This document shows, one piece after another, positions 12,231-25,107 of a stretch of DNA of 64,000 bases. The stretch comes from Panax quinquefolius (taxonomy: Eukaryota; Streptophyta; Magnoliopsida; Apiales; Araliaceae): positions 86,428,005 through 86,492,004 of the forward strand of contig CM035165.1 of assembly GCA_020205615.1 (NCBI GenBank), given 5' to 3'. Made by a program: the position numbers and the translations under genes. The notes beneath the pieces are model-generated. The model made no database searches, was not told the origin of the DNA, and was given only the letters and a program-made list of their open reading frames with translations. Position 1 is the stretch's first letter, and each line of letters begins with the position of its first letter.

Positions 12231-14825
12231 TGTTTGATCGTCGAACACTGCACCAGCATCTTAGTCTGCCAGAAGAGTCGAGGAAAACTCAAAAACTATT
12301 AAGGTAGAATCGTAGTCTGCAAGATAGTAGATCTCGGAGTTCGTAGTCTGCCAGGAGAGACGAGGAAGGATCGTAGTTTGTCGAGAAGAACTTTCTCAAA
12401 GTCGTAGTCTACTAAGGAAGTCGTGTTCAGAATCGTACAAACAACCAATACAAGAGCCGACCGAGCATCTGCCAAAGCCAAGTCAAGAATCATAGGCCAC
12501 ACTTGAAGTAGTGGAGTCTACTGATCATATCAAAGGCAGAAATCGTAGTCGAGCCAGATCAGACGAGGACAACAAGCATAAAGACAGAAATCGTAGTCTG
12601 TTAAGATCTAATCTCAGAGTCATACTGTCTACAGAACCAAAGCTAAATCGTAGTGTGCAGAACTAAGGCTTCAACAGAGGTGCTCACAATGCCAAGGCAG
12701 AATCGTAGAGTCAACACGATTCCTAACAAATGAGCACTCCTAGAATATCCAAAGTATGAAGCCTCTAATCTGAGTTGCAAAGATACATTCCACCTGAAGG
12801 AAACCAGAGAGCACTTAACGAATGGCATGCAAGCTAACAAAAGATCTAAGAACCAACTCAATCAACATCCAGATTAAGTTGAGAAGTCATTCAAGATGAA
12901 GTCTTCCACAAGTCGATCAGAAGAAGACTTCAGTTAAAGTTATTAACTAAAGAAAGTCAGCAAGTGCAGTAGCTGTCAAGAGAACAAGACAACGACCTTG
13001 GGATTAACCAGGATCATAGTGTTTGCCAGATTAAAAGCAAAAACTGATGGGATCTATAACAGAGACACTGGCCAACCTATACAGAACAGACAAAGAAGAT
13101 GAAGCATGGGTTAGACCATTGATGATATGTGAACGGGAGATCACAAGGAGAAAAAGACTGAGCATGTCTAATCTGATAAGTCTTGAAGTTGAGAAGGGCC
13201 AGAGTAATCAGACAAGTTATCAGTACCTAATGTAAGTTAAGGCAAGCAGAAGTGTTGAACACTCTTCAGAATCGTAGTGTTGTCTCAACCAGTCAATGAG
13301 CAACATTCATCAAGACACTCTACGATCAGGTCCAAGAACATCTGCATCAGAATCGTAGGGTTCGGTCATCTGAAGATTGAAGCATTGGCAATGGTTTAAT
13401 CTGAAAACTGATATTCGAACGCTGCTAATTGAGAGCATCGATGCAAAAGGATAATTCCTGATGTTCTGATCGAGGAATCAAAAAGAAGAAATAAAGATGA
13501 CTACCTGTCTGATACACTAAAGTGACATCTCTGACGGGGTAGGTGAAATAGTAGACGGCAGTGTCAGAAAGGTGAAAAAGAAGATGTCATGTCACATCTG
13601 CAGTCTGCGCCAAATAACTCGAGATCTGCAAAGCAATTCAAATAGCTCCCAACGACTATATTCCAATGGGAAGATTGTGCATGAGTATATGAGTATATAT
13701 CAGCTAGAGCTTCAAGGATCAAGGGTTGCAGAGTTGAAGAATCATTAAGTTGTTGGAATGCTATATTGTTGACTCTACGAGTTCCACCAGGGCTGAACAG
13801 AACAAGTCTCAGTAATAGTGAGACTACGAAGGTGGAAGTGAAGCATATTTGAAGAAGGAATTAAATAGACTAAAGCTTCACTCAACAAGGATGAGAATAC
13901 CACTGAAGATGGTAGCTAAGCTGAGAGCCGAGAAGGCCAAGAAGATTGCATTCAGAAAAGTGACTTAGCACAAATAAGATCCAAAGAGCCACTCTACGAA
14001 TCATCATGAACCAAAAGCTAAAACAAAAAAGATGCAGAACCATGTCTGCATACCATTCAAGAAGGGTTCAAGGAATGATAAGTGCCAAACGAAGTCTACC
14101 AAAAGCTCAAAGACTTAGCAAACCGAAATGGTGATGGTGCACAGCTGACATCAGATGAAGATGAGATAAATAGTATGAAGATAAGCTGCACCAGAGAAGA
14201 GGTGGTCCAGACTCTACCCTGAATACAGAGAAGACCACGTTAAGCTGCTAAATACAAAAGATGTTCAAGCTTCAAGACATCTTAGCAGCAAAGCACCAAC
14301 AACAACAAGTAGCCAGTTCCTGAGGGGTCCTTGTCCCGAGGGACTAAATAAAGTTCCAATCCTATTGGGCTTGAAGATGTTCTTAGTGAACTGAAGTTCC
14401 AAGGCTGCTGGCCTTGAAGGAATCTTAGTGATTCAGGGTGCTGCCCTTCCTTAGTGGAATTCATGTATGTTGAAGCAGAAGAGTGGATTAGGAGTTTGAG
14501 TCTCTGAACCACTTAAAATCCCTTGTGTCTTTTACATTCAGTCATTTACTTTCTGTCATTTATATTATGTACCTAACTGCTATAAATGCTATGTATGTAT
14601 TAACTACTTACAACTAAACTAACTCCACGAACAATGTATGTATGTTCATGAAAATATCAATGAATGGGATCTTTTGCTTATTCCGCTATGCTTGAAAAAA
14701 TTCTTATGTTTGTCATATGCTAAATCATTAGCTATGCAAAATAACCAGGAAAAGAATTTGAAATTAAAAGGATCTATTCAACCCCCCTTCTTCTAGATCT
14801 ATTGTGTGCCTACTGGGAACTAACA
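12231..14825 (+). mobile_element. Sirevirus-like copia LTR (approximate start)
   Basis: The end is clear: a U5-like segment CTGAACCACTTAAAATCCC at about 14505, then ATTCAACCCCCCTTCT at 14777, then CTAACA at 14820-14825 followed by a PBS. That pyrimidine-rich ATTCAACCCC motif just before the PBS is typical of Sirevirus-type copia LTRs (family knowledge). The start at 12231 (TGTTTGATCG) is an estimate. The interior carries at least ten copies of TCGTAG in different contexts. No gene is credible in the short frames. Confidence 0.55.
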
Positions 14826-14826
14826 A

Positions 14827-14842
14827 TTGGTATCAAAACAGG
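14827..14842 (+). other. Primer-binding site of the Sirevirus-like element
   Basis: TTGGTATCAAAACAGG follows the LTR end CTAACA after one base. It resembles the tRNA-iMet-complementary PBS TGGTATCAGAGC. Confidence 0.65.
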
Positions 14843-17752
14843 TTCTCATGCTATATTCAAAAGCTAATCGCTTTGAGTCTGATCCTAGGCACAAATATTG
14901 TTCTAAAATTAGTTTAGTAGTAAGTCACTTGTAAATACAGATGAGCTCACACGTTGGAAATAATGTGTACAGGTAAGTGTGTATATACACCTGAAGCTGC
15001 TCATATTGGTCCATGTTCTTAAATGTTATAGCAACAAGAACAATCCTTGTCCACAGTCAATCTCGTAGTTTGAAGACCATAGATGGGAGGTCAAGAAGTG
15101 TCAACAGCAAAGAGTCAAGTATCCACCAGTCTGAAAGATGAAAGGTCATATATGCTAAGAAATACTTATGTATTTGGCTAACCAGCAGCTGGATGTGAAT
15201 CTTGAGGTTCAAAGTCGTCAAAGAGTTAAGGATGCCAAGATTTCTTTTCTAGCTTACATCTTCAAGACTATGATTGATTGATCGAAAAACAACTGGAGCA
15301 ACAAGCTGTCAGAAAAAAATGTAAAAATATGCACATCAATGCCTAACCTTATTATATCTAGATAAATGACTGTCAAGAAACTAACAGAAGAAAGGTACGT
15401 TTCCTCAATTAATATAAATGTATACATCATGTTGCATCACCTTATGTACTATAAAAGTATTCTATTAAGAGACCATACTCTTCCTAAAAAAGGGAAGAGA
15501 GAAAGTACACTAAGGTTGGAATCTCAACTGCTAACAAACTTTCTCTCCATCCAAGTCTTAGGTTGACGATAACATCTTGAAAGGAGTCTGAAATAGGTCA
15601 TAAGCATATCAAGATTTAATTAATCTTAAGAGGAGTAATCCTTGCTGAAGGGTTAGTATGTATGTACAAACATATATTCTAGGTTTTTGATAATGCATGA
15701 AGTATGATCAGTTCTACAAGAGTATCTTGAAGATTCATAGAAACTGATCATCTCCATGAATTAACCAGATACAAATAAGAGATAGAGTTGATTCTCACTC
15801 TGTGAACATTTAAAATCTGTGAACATAACCAAGCAAATGATTAAACCATTAAAGCAAAAGGGTGTCCAATTAAAGTGGCTAATCTTACACACACTCATCA
15901 TCATGCATCTTAAAATGTCATATCAAAATTAGATACATGCATGAATATGATTGTTGATGATCAATGTGATGAAAATTCAAATATATGAGGAATAGGGATT
16001 TTTGAAGCTAACCTAGCAGGACCCATTTAACCATGGGTACCAAAAATAGAAATTTATCTAACCTGCAGGTACTTGGTCTATCAGACCACACTAAGGAATG
16101 CTGAAGTAGATAACTTCAGTCAAGAAGATTCAAACAGCTAGAGGCTTAAGACATTTCAGAAATATTCTTAACAAAATCATTCTTTGTCAAAGCCTGTTCT
16201 TGAAGACTTGATGAGCTAACATGAATGAAGCTCATATGGTTGCTGATCTCCATATGGAAGCAGATCATTCATGCTAAGATAAAAAGGGTCTTATATGCTT
16301 ATTCATGCACATCATATCATCTGAGAAGAACCCTCGAGGTAGTTCACATCAAATATCATCGAGCATTGATCAAGAAGAACTCATACCTCTCTGAGAAGAT
16401 AGTATCAACTATGGGGGAGCAGTGATCTGTTAAAGAACAGCAGCACTAAAAGTGTCAAAAGCGCACTATGAAGCAAATCCTTCAAATCTTACAATCTATG
16501 ATGATAAAGATGTAAGTGACAAATGATGAAGTGGAATTCTTGCCAGAAGATCTGAGATAAGCTCAGAAGATAAGTCAATCACAGTGCATGTCTATCGACC
16601 ACACCACGATCATCAAAACCACTTTTGTCGAGTTCATGGAGAACAAAAGCTAACCCTAAAAGCAATATACCAGTTACAAAATCCAAAAACTTTGTGGCTG
16701 ATGAACCAAATGAAGATCCATAGGAACGTCTCAAAACGTGCCATTGGTAACCATATCAACCACTCAACTCAAAATCATAGAGTGCCTACGATCAAACATC
16801 TGATCGTAGTGTAAGAGTAGGAGGACACCATGAAACACCAATGTATATCCAGAGTTGGTAGATGAACTCCCTAACAGAGAGATCAAATGCGATATCAATA
16901 CTAATCATGTCTAATGTTCTCCATCTCGTAAGCGCCTCAGGGACAAACCTGACCCTTAGTTCACTCTAAGAGGTTGGCCCTTCCTAAGTTACCTTAATAA
17001 CCCAGAAGGAATGATTAGTTAGAGCTCATCATAAGAACCAGGACAGACAATAATCATAGAGTATTTTCAGCAGTAAACTCAATGATCGTAGAGCAGCCTC
17101 GACGATCGCAGTCTTCCCAAAGGATACAATAGCTCATGGGGAGCTCGGCAGAACTCGACACATGCCAAACTATTCAGATCGTGTGGAGGGAATTTACGAA
17201 TACAGTTTGGAAAGACGTCTTGCAAATTCACTTCAGAAATTCAGTGCCCGAACTCTCTTGGGGCGCATCAGTAGTTAAGCCATGTAACTCCAAGATGAGG
17301 ATTAGTGTCAAAACGCTCACTGAAGCATCTCTTAGAAGATAATCGTTGAGTTATCAAAGAAAATCGTAGAGTAATCTCATCAAGCTACTCTACGTACTGG
17401 AAAATTCAATGGTCAGTCTGCGTCAATAATACTTATTTTCTTAAAAAGAAAATTAAAACTGAAAAACTGATTAGTTTATGGAGAGTTACAATTTCTTACT
17501 TGGCATCGTGCAACCAATAGCTTTTTGAAACATCATAGCTTATGCAGAGTCAAAAGGAACTATCATAAAGACAAATTTAAAATCTTCAAACAATTATCTA
17601 AAGCTATCGATCTTCTCTCCCTCCCTTTTTCAAACCTTAAAATCCTCTTTAAAAGCCTAAAACCATCGAATCTTGAGCTTCGCCCAAATTGCATTCAACT
17701 ATCCCTCATAAGAATTTTGAAATTAAAAACCCATATACTTCGAACTATTCAA
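14843..17752 (+). other. Sirevirus-like internal region without recognisable coding
   Basis: About 2.9 kb follows the PBS. I found only short open frames with no retroelement motif. TCGTAG/CTACGA motifs continue here (15063, 16785, 16804, 17088, 17362, 17392), as in the LTR. It could be an untranslated leader or a decayed coding region. Confidence 0.4.
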
Positions 17753-17989
17753 ATGGCAGATTGGCGAGTAATCACTGGCATTCAGCTCGAAACCAAGACA
17801 TTTGAGAAATCTAAGACGAAGTTCAGAGATATTCTTGAACTTATGAAGAAGGCTGGATTCTTAGAATGTCGTGAGTCAAACACTCGAATATATGTTGACC
17901 TAGTTAAAGAATTTTACTTCAACGCAACCTTAAATTCTGAAACCCTTTCTACCAAGGTTATGATGATGAACTTCTGGTGGAAGGATTAA
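17753..17989 (+). pseudogene. Truncated plant-retroelement gag-like ORF
   Basis: The open frame extends from 17525, but the first ATG with gag-like downstream sequence is at 17753 (MADWRVITG). The segment FLECRESNTRIYVDLVKEFYFNA resembles the N-terminus of plant retroelement gag-like proteins of the 'putative plant transposon protein' type, in which an EFYxNA motif follows a short helical region. This is recognition from memory, not a search. The frame ends at 17989 where LTR X sequence resumes (similarity to 3100-3300 after about 18000), so it is cut off about 80 residues in. Function in the cell is unknown beyond a presumed structural (gag-like) role. Confidence 0.45.
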
Positions 17990-18467
17990 AGAGGGTGTTC
18001 TCTTAGAATGTTAATAAAGGTGTTATATGATAGGAATCTGATTTAATTCTTATTTATTCAAGCTAGTTCATAACTCTTGTTTGGTTAATGAAGTTTTCAA
18101 GTAATGATAAGTTGTTCATAACTTTGTTGTTTATTCAACTTTTTTCACTTGCTGAGCAATTACATGCTCACTCTTGCAAATTCTAATATCATTGAAGCTA
18201 AGCCGAAGCAGACCGAAAAATATGGCATTGTTTAAGAGTATAAGAGATTAATGATAAAAAAAGGTTGTAATATTAGTACAAATTGTAAATTGTATTTTAA
18301 TATTCAATGATGTAATAAGTTTAGGTCTTCATACCTGGGTGTAGAAGATAAAATTTCGCATATGTTTTGTAAGAATAGTATAATTATTCTTGTGATGTAT
18401 TAAGATGTTTGTATGATAGCACCAGAATCCAGTTTCGAAGATAGAACCGGGATTTGGGGATGTCACA
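17990..18467 (+). mobile_element. Gypsy X right LTR, last part
   Basis: The last ~140 bp is nearly the same as 8988-9134, and the part before it resembles the Y LTR. It ends GGGATGTCACA at 18467. The next base starts the broken RT frame of the minus-strand copia, so gypsy X inserted there. CTTAA (18468-18472) would be the right target-site copy. Confidence 0.85.
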
Positions 18468-20535
18468 CTTAATGCTTTCAGGTGACGAAACCAAAGTCCA
18501 TACTTGGTTTTCATATATGGATTCCATCTCAGATTTCATGGCTTCTAGCCATTTCTTTGAGTCTTTAATACTCATAGTCTATTTGTAATTCAATGGATCA
18601 TCATCATTCATGATGCGTACCTCATCGTCATCCTCTATGATGAATCCATACCTCTCAGGTATCTTCGATACTCTTCCAGATTTACAAATAGGGTGTGGTA
18701 TAATTGGTTCTTTCACTTAGTAAGGTACCTGACTTTGATCCATAGTAATTTGTGGTTCTTGAACTTCTTCAGGATATATCTTACTCCCACTGACCCCTTC
18801 AAGGATAAACTCATTTTCCAAGAAAGCAACATGTTTCGCAATAAACATCTTTAGATCAGTATGATGATAGAAATAATACCCTGTAATTTCTTTAGGATAT
18901 CCTAGAAATCTACACTTGTCGGATCTAATCTGTAGCTTTCATTTGAAAACTTTTTAACATAAGTTGGACAACCCCAAATCATAACATACTTAAGATTTGG
19001 TTTCCTCCCTGTCCATATCTCATATGGAGTCTTTGGGACAGATTTGGTAGGTACCTTTTTAAGTAGGTGTGCAGCCGTTTCTAGGGCATAACCCCAAAAA
19101 AAACTGGAAGGTCAGTAAAACTCATCATGGAACGAACCATGTCCAACAATGTTCAATTTCTCCTTTCAGATACACCATTCAATTATGGCGTCCCTGGTGG
19201 AGTCCATTGTGAGATTATACCATTTTCTTTGAGAAAATTGAGGAACTCATTACTTAAATATTATCCTCCTCAATTCGATCGAAGAATTTTAATATTCTTG
19301 CCAGTTTGTTTCTCTACTTCACTTCTGAATTTTTTGAACTTTTCAAATGATTCAAATTTGTAATTCATTAAATACACATATCTGAATCTTGAATGATCAT
19401 CAGTGAAAGTAATAAAATAAGAATACCCTCCTCATGCATTCGTTGTCAAAGGTCCACATACGTCTGTGTGAACCAATGCTAACAACTCTGTAAATCTTTC
19501 TCTTTTTTCACTAAAATGAGATTTAGTCATTTTACACATGAGACATGATTCACAAGTTGGATATAATTCAAAATCAGATAGCTTTAAGAGCCCATCCTTA
19601 TGCAACTTGGATAATCTTGTTTCATTAATATGACCGAGTCTACAGTGCCACATAAAGGTATAATTAACATCATCTTTTTTCCTTTTATTAGTTTGTTCAA
19701 TTTGAAGTATGTTTTCATGCAAGTTAAGTATGTAAAGTTCATTCAGAAAATTACTAACACCATATAAAACATTCTTATTATAAATGGAACAACTATTGTT
19801 CTTTATTATAATATCAAAACCATTCATATCCAATATAAAAATTGAAATAATGTTTCTAATTAGTGTTGGAATAAAATTACAATTATTTAAACTAATGGAC
19901 TTTCCCGTAGGTAGTGCTAAACAATAAGTTCCTACAACTAATGCAACAACATTTACTTCATTTCCCACTCGTAGGACGACTTCATCCTTATTCAGCTTTG
20001 TACTTCTGACTAATCCCTATATACTATTACATATGTGAGAACTACAACAAGTATCCAATACCCAAGTAGAATTTTAACTTTCAAAAAAATTAATTTCAAT
20101 CATAAACAAACCTTTATCGGAAGTCGAAACTTCTCCAAGCTTCTTCTGCTTTTGTTCCACAAGAAACTTCTCGCAGTTCATCTTCCAGTGACCCGCAACT
20201 TGTTGCAATGGAAGCATATTCCTTTGCTAGTTGGATCAGCTTTCTTATTATCCTTCACTTTTGCCTTGCCCTTAGCCTTCTTATTTTTCTTCCTTTCAGA
20301 AGATACCTTAGGCCTTTTCCTTTTCTTGGAAGAATCATTCACCATTAAGACTTGGTCCTTCTTGAATGGGAAATAACCTTCAGCAGTTTTCAACATGTTA
20401 AGTAATTCAAGCAAGCTGACATCCAACTTGTTCATGTGAAAATTCACAACAAATTGTGAGAAAGTATCTGGGAGTGACTGCAAGATCAATTGATTAACTG
20501 ATACTATATCGTTTTATCATGCTAGAAGGCGACGT
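18468..20535 (-). pseudogene. Copia(-) gag-pol, decayed, RT broken by gypsy X
   Basis: Read on the minus strand, the order is as follows. A gag C-terminal half (LQSLPDTFSQFV, lysine-rich linker, CFHCNK of a zinc knuckle cut short) spans about 20510-20180. A protease has WVLDTCCSSHIC near 20060, where the usual GCGSH is altered. The GAG-pre-integrase domain (MWHCRLGHINETRLSKLHKDG, with CESCLMCK) lies at about 19700-19530. The integrase core (HTDVCGP at 19460, then a decayed PPGTP and NGVSERRN) follows to about 19150. After a linker come the first residues of copia RT (KKWLEAMKSEMESIYENQVW), which stop at 18468. Gag residues upstream of LQSLP are missing. Multiple stops and frameshifts are present. 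Confidence 0.85.
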
Positions 20536-21561
20536 TCAATATTCCAAATATTTTTGAAAGCTTAGGACTTAATATAAATTTCTTTGAGGGGTTTGTTATT
20601 ATTTGTCTCATCTTGTTTAGCGTGTATGCTCATATATATATATATATAGTATAAGCATGCACATATAGAATACTATATTCTATCCGGATTAATTTTGGAC
20701 TTTATTCTAGTTTAGTTCACTAGAGCCACCCAAGTGAACCAAAAGGTCAAATCTTGGGTGAAAGAACTGAAATTTAAATATAACTATTACATTTAAATCC
20801 CGGGCTCCATTACAAATGGGTCTTCATACGCTCCTTGCTCCTTGGTCTCTGGTTCTTCAATAATTCTAACTAATCCTATTACATAAACTATTTACATTAA
20901 ATAGAAACATTGATCAACAGTCAAAGGGAAGTATATAGGAGAGAGATAGAAATTACATCAAGATAAATTAGAGAAGACGAGGTACGCAGACCCTATTTAT
21001 AAAACTCATACATTCATGCATCCAACTAAAATAAAATTCAATCACATTGGTCAATAGTCCATAATCAATCACATTTATTATCATACATATCACCATATGC
21101 ATCAATAAATAACATTCATCTCATTAATAATAAATCCATTCCATATATATATATCGATATCATTTAATGGGTAAATGTTTACTAAATTTTAGTTTTGAAA
21201 CAAAATAAACTCTTTTATTTTAATCAAAAAACCAAATTCAAATTAAACTCTTTAATTTTTAGCAATCTAAAATTATATTCCAAATAAAATAAACATCTTT
21301 ATTTTAAACTTTTATTAATTAAATAAACCATTTATTTCAATTGAAAAACAAAAATAATCGATTACGAGTGTGGCTACAGTAGCACTCTAGAATGAATCGA
21401 GACGGGTGTACCAAGACCGCAAGTCCATAACTATTTTTTTCGGGGACTCGGGCGTGGCGCAGTGCGCGTAACTAGAAAAATATTTGATGCCCAAAAAATT
21501 TGATCCAATCGCATATCATACATATATGGATCCATCAAAATTGATAATTAACACAAAGTTA
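20536..21561 (-). other. Copia(-) leader between PBS and gag remnant
   Basis: This is AT-rich sequence with a (TA)n run at 20634-20648 and no credible ORF. It lies between the PBS and the truncated gag, so the deletion that removed the gag N-terminus ends near 20535. Confidence 0.55.
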
Positions 21562-21575
21562 GGCTCTGATAGCAC
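21562..21575 (-). other. Primer-binding site of copia(-)
   Basis: On the minus strand it reads GTGCTATCAGAGCC directly after the LTR end CAAACCTAACA. The TATCAGAGCC part matches the tRNA-iMet type. Confidence 0.8.
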
Positions 21576-23272
21576 TGTTAGGTTTGTATATAGTGCGATC
21601 ATGCAATCAAATCACATAAAAGGTGCAGGAGCGCGATAAAATAGAAATTTAAAATTTTCATGCAAACAATCACCATAATCATACTTTGTGCTTAATTATT
21701 AATCAATAGAAAAGATATGGAGATCAGATTCATACCCTTGTAGAAACTAGCTTTCCCAGGTACGAGTTACACTCCAATTCTTTTTCACGTTCAACTTGAA
21801 TCCACCGAATTTGATTCCTTCTTTTGATCAACGTTAGTCACCCAAGTGTTGGCCTCTAGAGGTGATCCACCAAGGAAGAACAAATATTCAAGAAGATGGG
21901 AGTTTTGCAAAACCCTAGATTATATCTCTATAGAATTATACGTAATCTCCCAACTATTGGAATTGTCAGTGTGTAACCTTAATCCATAATAAAACTTTCT
22001 TATTTATAGATGTAGGCAACTCTCATAAACAATTTAGGAATAGGGTTTTGTTTTAATTAATTAAACTCCTTTAATTAATGATTCTCCTAATCTAATTAGG
22101 AATATATATGAGAGTACTTTTATTAATTAATTCCCAAACTCCTTTAGGGATTAAACTAATAATAATAATAGTAGTAATAATATTAATAAGACTCCTCTTA
22201 TTAATTTATATTTAATATTTTCAAAATATTAAATAATAAATATTAAGTTATTTATTTTTTCTATCACCATAGATTAAATTAAATACACTTAACTTATTAT
22301 TACGATTATGCCATTTACTTAAATAAATATTTTTCATTTTATGGTGTGACCCTTTAGGTTCTCCATATTAAACCCATGTGAATAAATCTATTAGAACAAT
22401 TCTAATCTTATTTAAATGAATAAATTAATCTATTTAATTTATTTAACTAAATAACATTTATTCTATTAATAAGGGTAGAATAAAATAAGACATGGAATTA
22501 CCGTTAATTCTTATTTTATTTAATTAGATGTATTTCAATTCTTAAATGCATAACTCCAAATAATGCAAATTAGAAACACATTTCTAATTTAATTCTATAT
22601 TGGCCAAGAATTCCTGGGTTGTCATTTATCGAATCACATAGAATATTATCTTCTTTTACTAGAAGCGATAGATTATTTTTTTATCATTCATTATTCTCAT
22701 ATATAACTAATTACACCCAAGCATACCCTTTGATATATCCTAAGGGTCTTAAGGGACATATCAAAGTATAACTCATTATACACAAGATATTATGATGATC
22801 TCAAGTCTAAGGATCACTTGTACTACTATCACTACAAGAATTCTTATTGACAGACAAGTAAAACTCTATTAGGTATTTCTTAGCGAGCCACGTTCAGTGA
22901 ACTTATTCTCCAATAATCACATACATACTTGCTTTAGTGTCTCCACACAAATGATTATTTGATCAATCATCATCTTCCTAAGAGCAAGCACCGTATGTAC
23001 CAATTTATCTGGATTCACTAATTCCCTTTTTAGTAATCCATTGATAGAGAACTATTTTAGTTTATAGCTATTTAAGAATTTAGATCCCATTACCATGATC
23101 ATCATCGTGATTCTAAATGCATTGCTTAAAACTTTGGGTTTATCATATATAATATAATAGCACCATGATGTCTTTAAATAAATAATTCTTTTATTAATAA
23201 ATGAATAAGATTGTTACAAAGTATATGCTTTATCATATCAAATATGATTGGCTTGTGTGCATACTACTTTTA
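21576..23272 (-). mobile_element. Copia(-) 5' LTR (1.70 kb)
   Basis: This is the minus-strand counterpart of the LTR at 4248-6110. The PBS lies directly inside its low-coordinate end. On the minus strand it begins near TAAAAGTAGTATGCACACAAGCC (23272) and ends CCTAACA (21576). The matching 3' LTR and the end of pol are not in the window. Confidence 0.88.
22011..22018 (-). promoter_or_regulatory. TATA box of copia(-) 5' LTR
   Basis: TATAAATA on the minus strand, at the same place as 5681-5688 in the sister LTR. Confidence 0.55.
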
Positions 23273-24937
23273 TAAATGAGTTATTGGTTAAAGGCCAGCC
23301 ACAGGCCTGCAGCTAGGCCTCGTGGGTCCTGTTATCTTGAAATTTGTTCCTTCGGTCATTAATCCGATGAAAATTGAGGTATGCGCCCAAAAAACCCAGA
23401 AACCCTCAGCAGAAGGCTGCAAAACGAGTTCGAGTCTGACTGATTCGAAGTTCGGGAAGATGATGCAATTAGCTGAAAGGTATCTTTCGGTTCCCGAGAT
23501 GATCAACTGGCTCGTTTTATGCAATTAGCAGTTCAAGGTTTGTTGTGGTGGCTTCTTGTGGCCTCTTTCTTAGCTTTGCGGTCCACGTTCGAACCATAAG
23601 GTGTTTGGGAGTTATAGCACTTTGGTTTCTCCATGGGGTTGTCTCCAAGGTGAAATGACTCTTTTACCCTCCTGCAAGGTTAGTCCAAGGAAAGTGAAAT
23701 TTCAAGTATCTACAAATAGTTCGTGAGATGTTCGAGTATTAAATTATTTGGCCTAATTTTTGTTTCAGTCCGTTGATGATGTTCGCGAACATGATGATAT
23801 TCGACTATATTCACGAACTCGAGCATGTTCGTGAACAGCTAATGATCCGAACTCGCACATATGTGTTGGTTCGATCGTGTTACTAGAACATGTTCGAGTT
23901 CGACTTATTGTGTTCGAGTTCGGTTCGAGTTCGACAAAGTTCAGATCAGATCGTTTGCAACCCTAAGTCTTATTGGGAATGTGAGAGTTACAAAAAAAAT
24001 ATATCTAGAAAATTAAATGACATATGAAATAGCAATTATTGGGGTCATAAAAGTGAATAAATACTTCAATTAATAAGTAATCAAAAAGGGTAATTTAGGT
24101 TAAAAAATTATTAATTAGCGTGTCAAAAATAATTAGAACGTTTATTTCGGGACGGAAGGAGTACCTCTGATTCAAAGAAGAGTCCATTTTCAAACCCCAT
24201 GTATTTTCATTCCGTTTAGAGATTCAAAATCAAGTCAAGCAACTCATAAATTTGGAAACATTAGGTTGCATTAGAGTTGTTAACCAACCGAGCTGTTTGT
24301 GAACAAAACTCAACTTAGCTCGATTCGTTTAACCTCAACTTGAGTTCGTTTAATTAAACTTGAACAAAAAATCGTGTTCGTTTAGTTAAACGGGCTAAGT
24401 TCAAATTATATTATGTTCAAATCAAGCTTTAGCTTGTTTAAGTTCAACAAAGCTTGACTCGCTTAGTATTAAATTAATTAAAATAATTAATTTAATTTAA
24501 TTTAACTCGATTTAAGCTTGATTAACGTCAAGTTTGATTAGTTTATAAACAAATCGAGTTCGAACTATATATTTCTCGTTTTTAAACTCGATTCGAGCTT
24601 AAAAGTCAAAGTTCGACTAAGCTAATTTGTTTACAATCCTAAGTTGCATTAATACGTCTATATTAGTTAATTAAATGATTTCAATCATAAATAATTGTCG
24701 ATGTTATTATAACATAAAAAATGTTGTCATAGAAAATAGTATACGAGAAAAAGATTTCTCACATTGAACTTTCATAATTTATTTAAGATTACTTTAAATA
24801 CAAAGTGGTAGTGATATTCATTGAACAATCCAAACGTATAAAGACAAATAACGTCCAAAAATATAAAATACATAAACATATAAAAATTTAAAATTTTATT
24901 TAATTTAAATGTATGAAGCACCATGAATATAATAAAG
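23273..24937. other. Intergenic, low-complexity GTTCG-rich segments
   Basis: I see no gene. Two stretches (23760-23945 and 24260-24640) are dense in variants of GTTCGAGTTCG and TTTAA-rich arms. The open frames at 23288-23528 overlap on opposite strands and look like chance. Possibly remnants of decayed repeats. Confidence 0.5.
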
Positions 24938-24946
24938 TATAATAAG

Positions 24947-25107
24947 GGTAAAAAGTACTTTTTCACCATTGTGGTGGTAGTGTTTTAAGCAATTAGCTAC
25001 TGTGCTATTAAAATATTTAATTATCGATTTGTTAACGTCTGTCTACAACACAGTGGCTAATTGCTTAAAACACTACAACCACAGTGGTGAAAAAGTACTT
25101 TTTGCCG
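24947..25107. mobile_element. Hairpin MITE, about 160 bp
   Basis: Two arms of about 60 bp are inverted copies of each other: the left arm begins GGTAAAAAGTACTTTTTCACC, and the right arm read on the minus strand begins CGGCAAAAAGTACTTTTTC. Similarity continues through GTGTTTTAAGCAATTAGC. Flanking 9-mers TATAATAAG (24938-24946) and TAAAATAAG (25108-25116) match at 8 of 9 positions. That length is typical of Mutator-type target duplications. There is no coding capacity. Confidence 0.8.

Noticed and set aside
12299..12861. Two minus-strand ORFs of 67-72 codons
   Set aside because: They arise from the repeated TCGTAG-rich LTR sequence and show no protein motif.
18329..18467. Minus-strand frames continuing the copia RT leftward past 18467
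   Set aside because: Left of 18468 the sequence is the end of the X LTR (same as 8988-9134), so the continuation is accidental.
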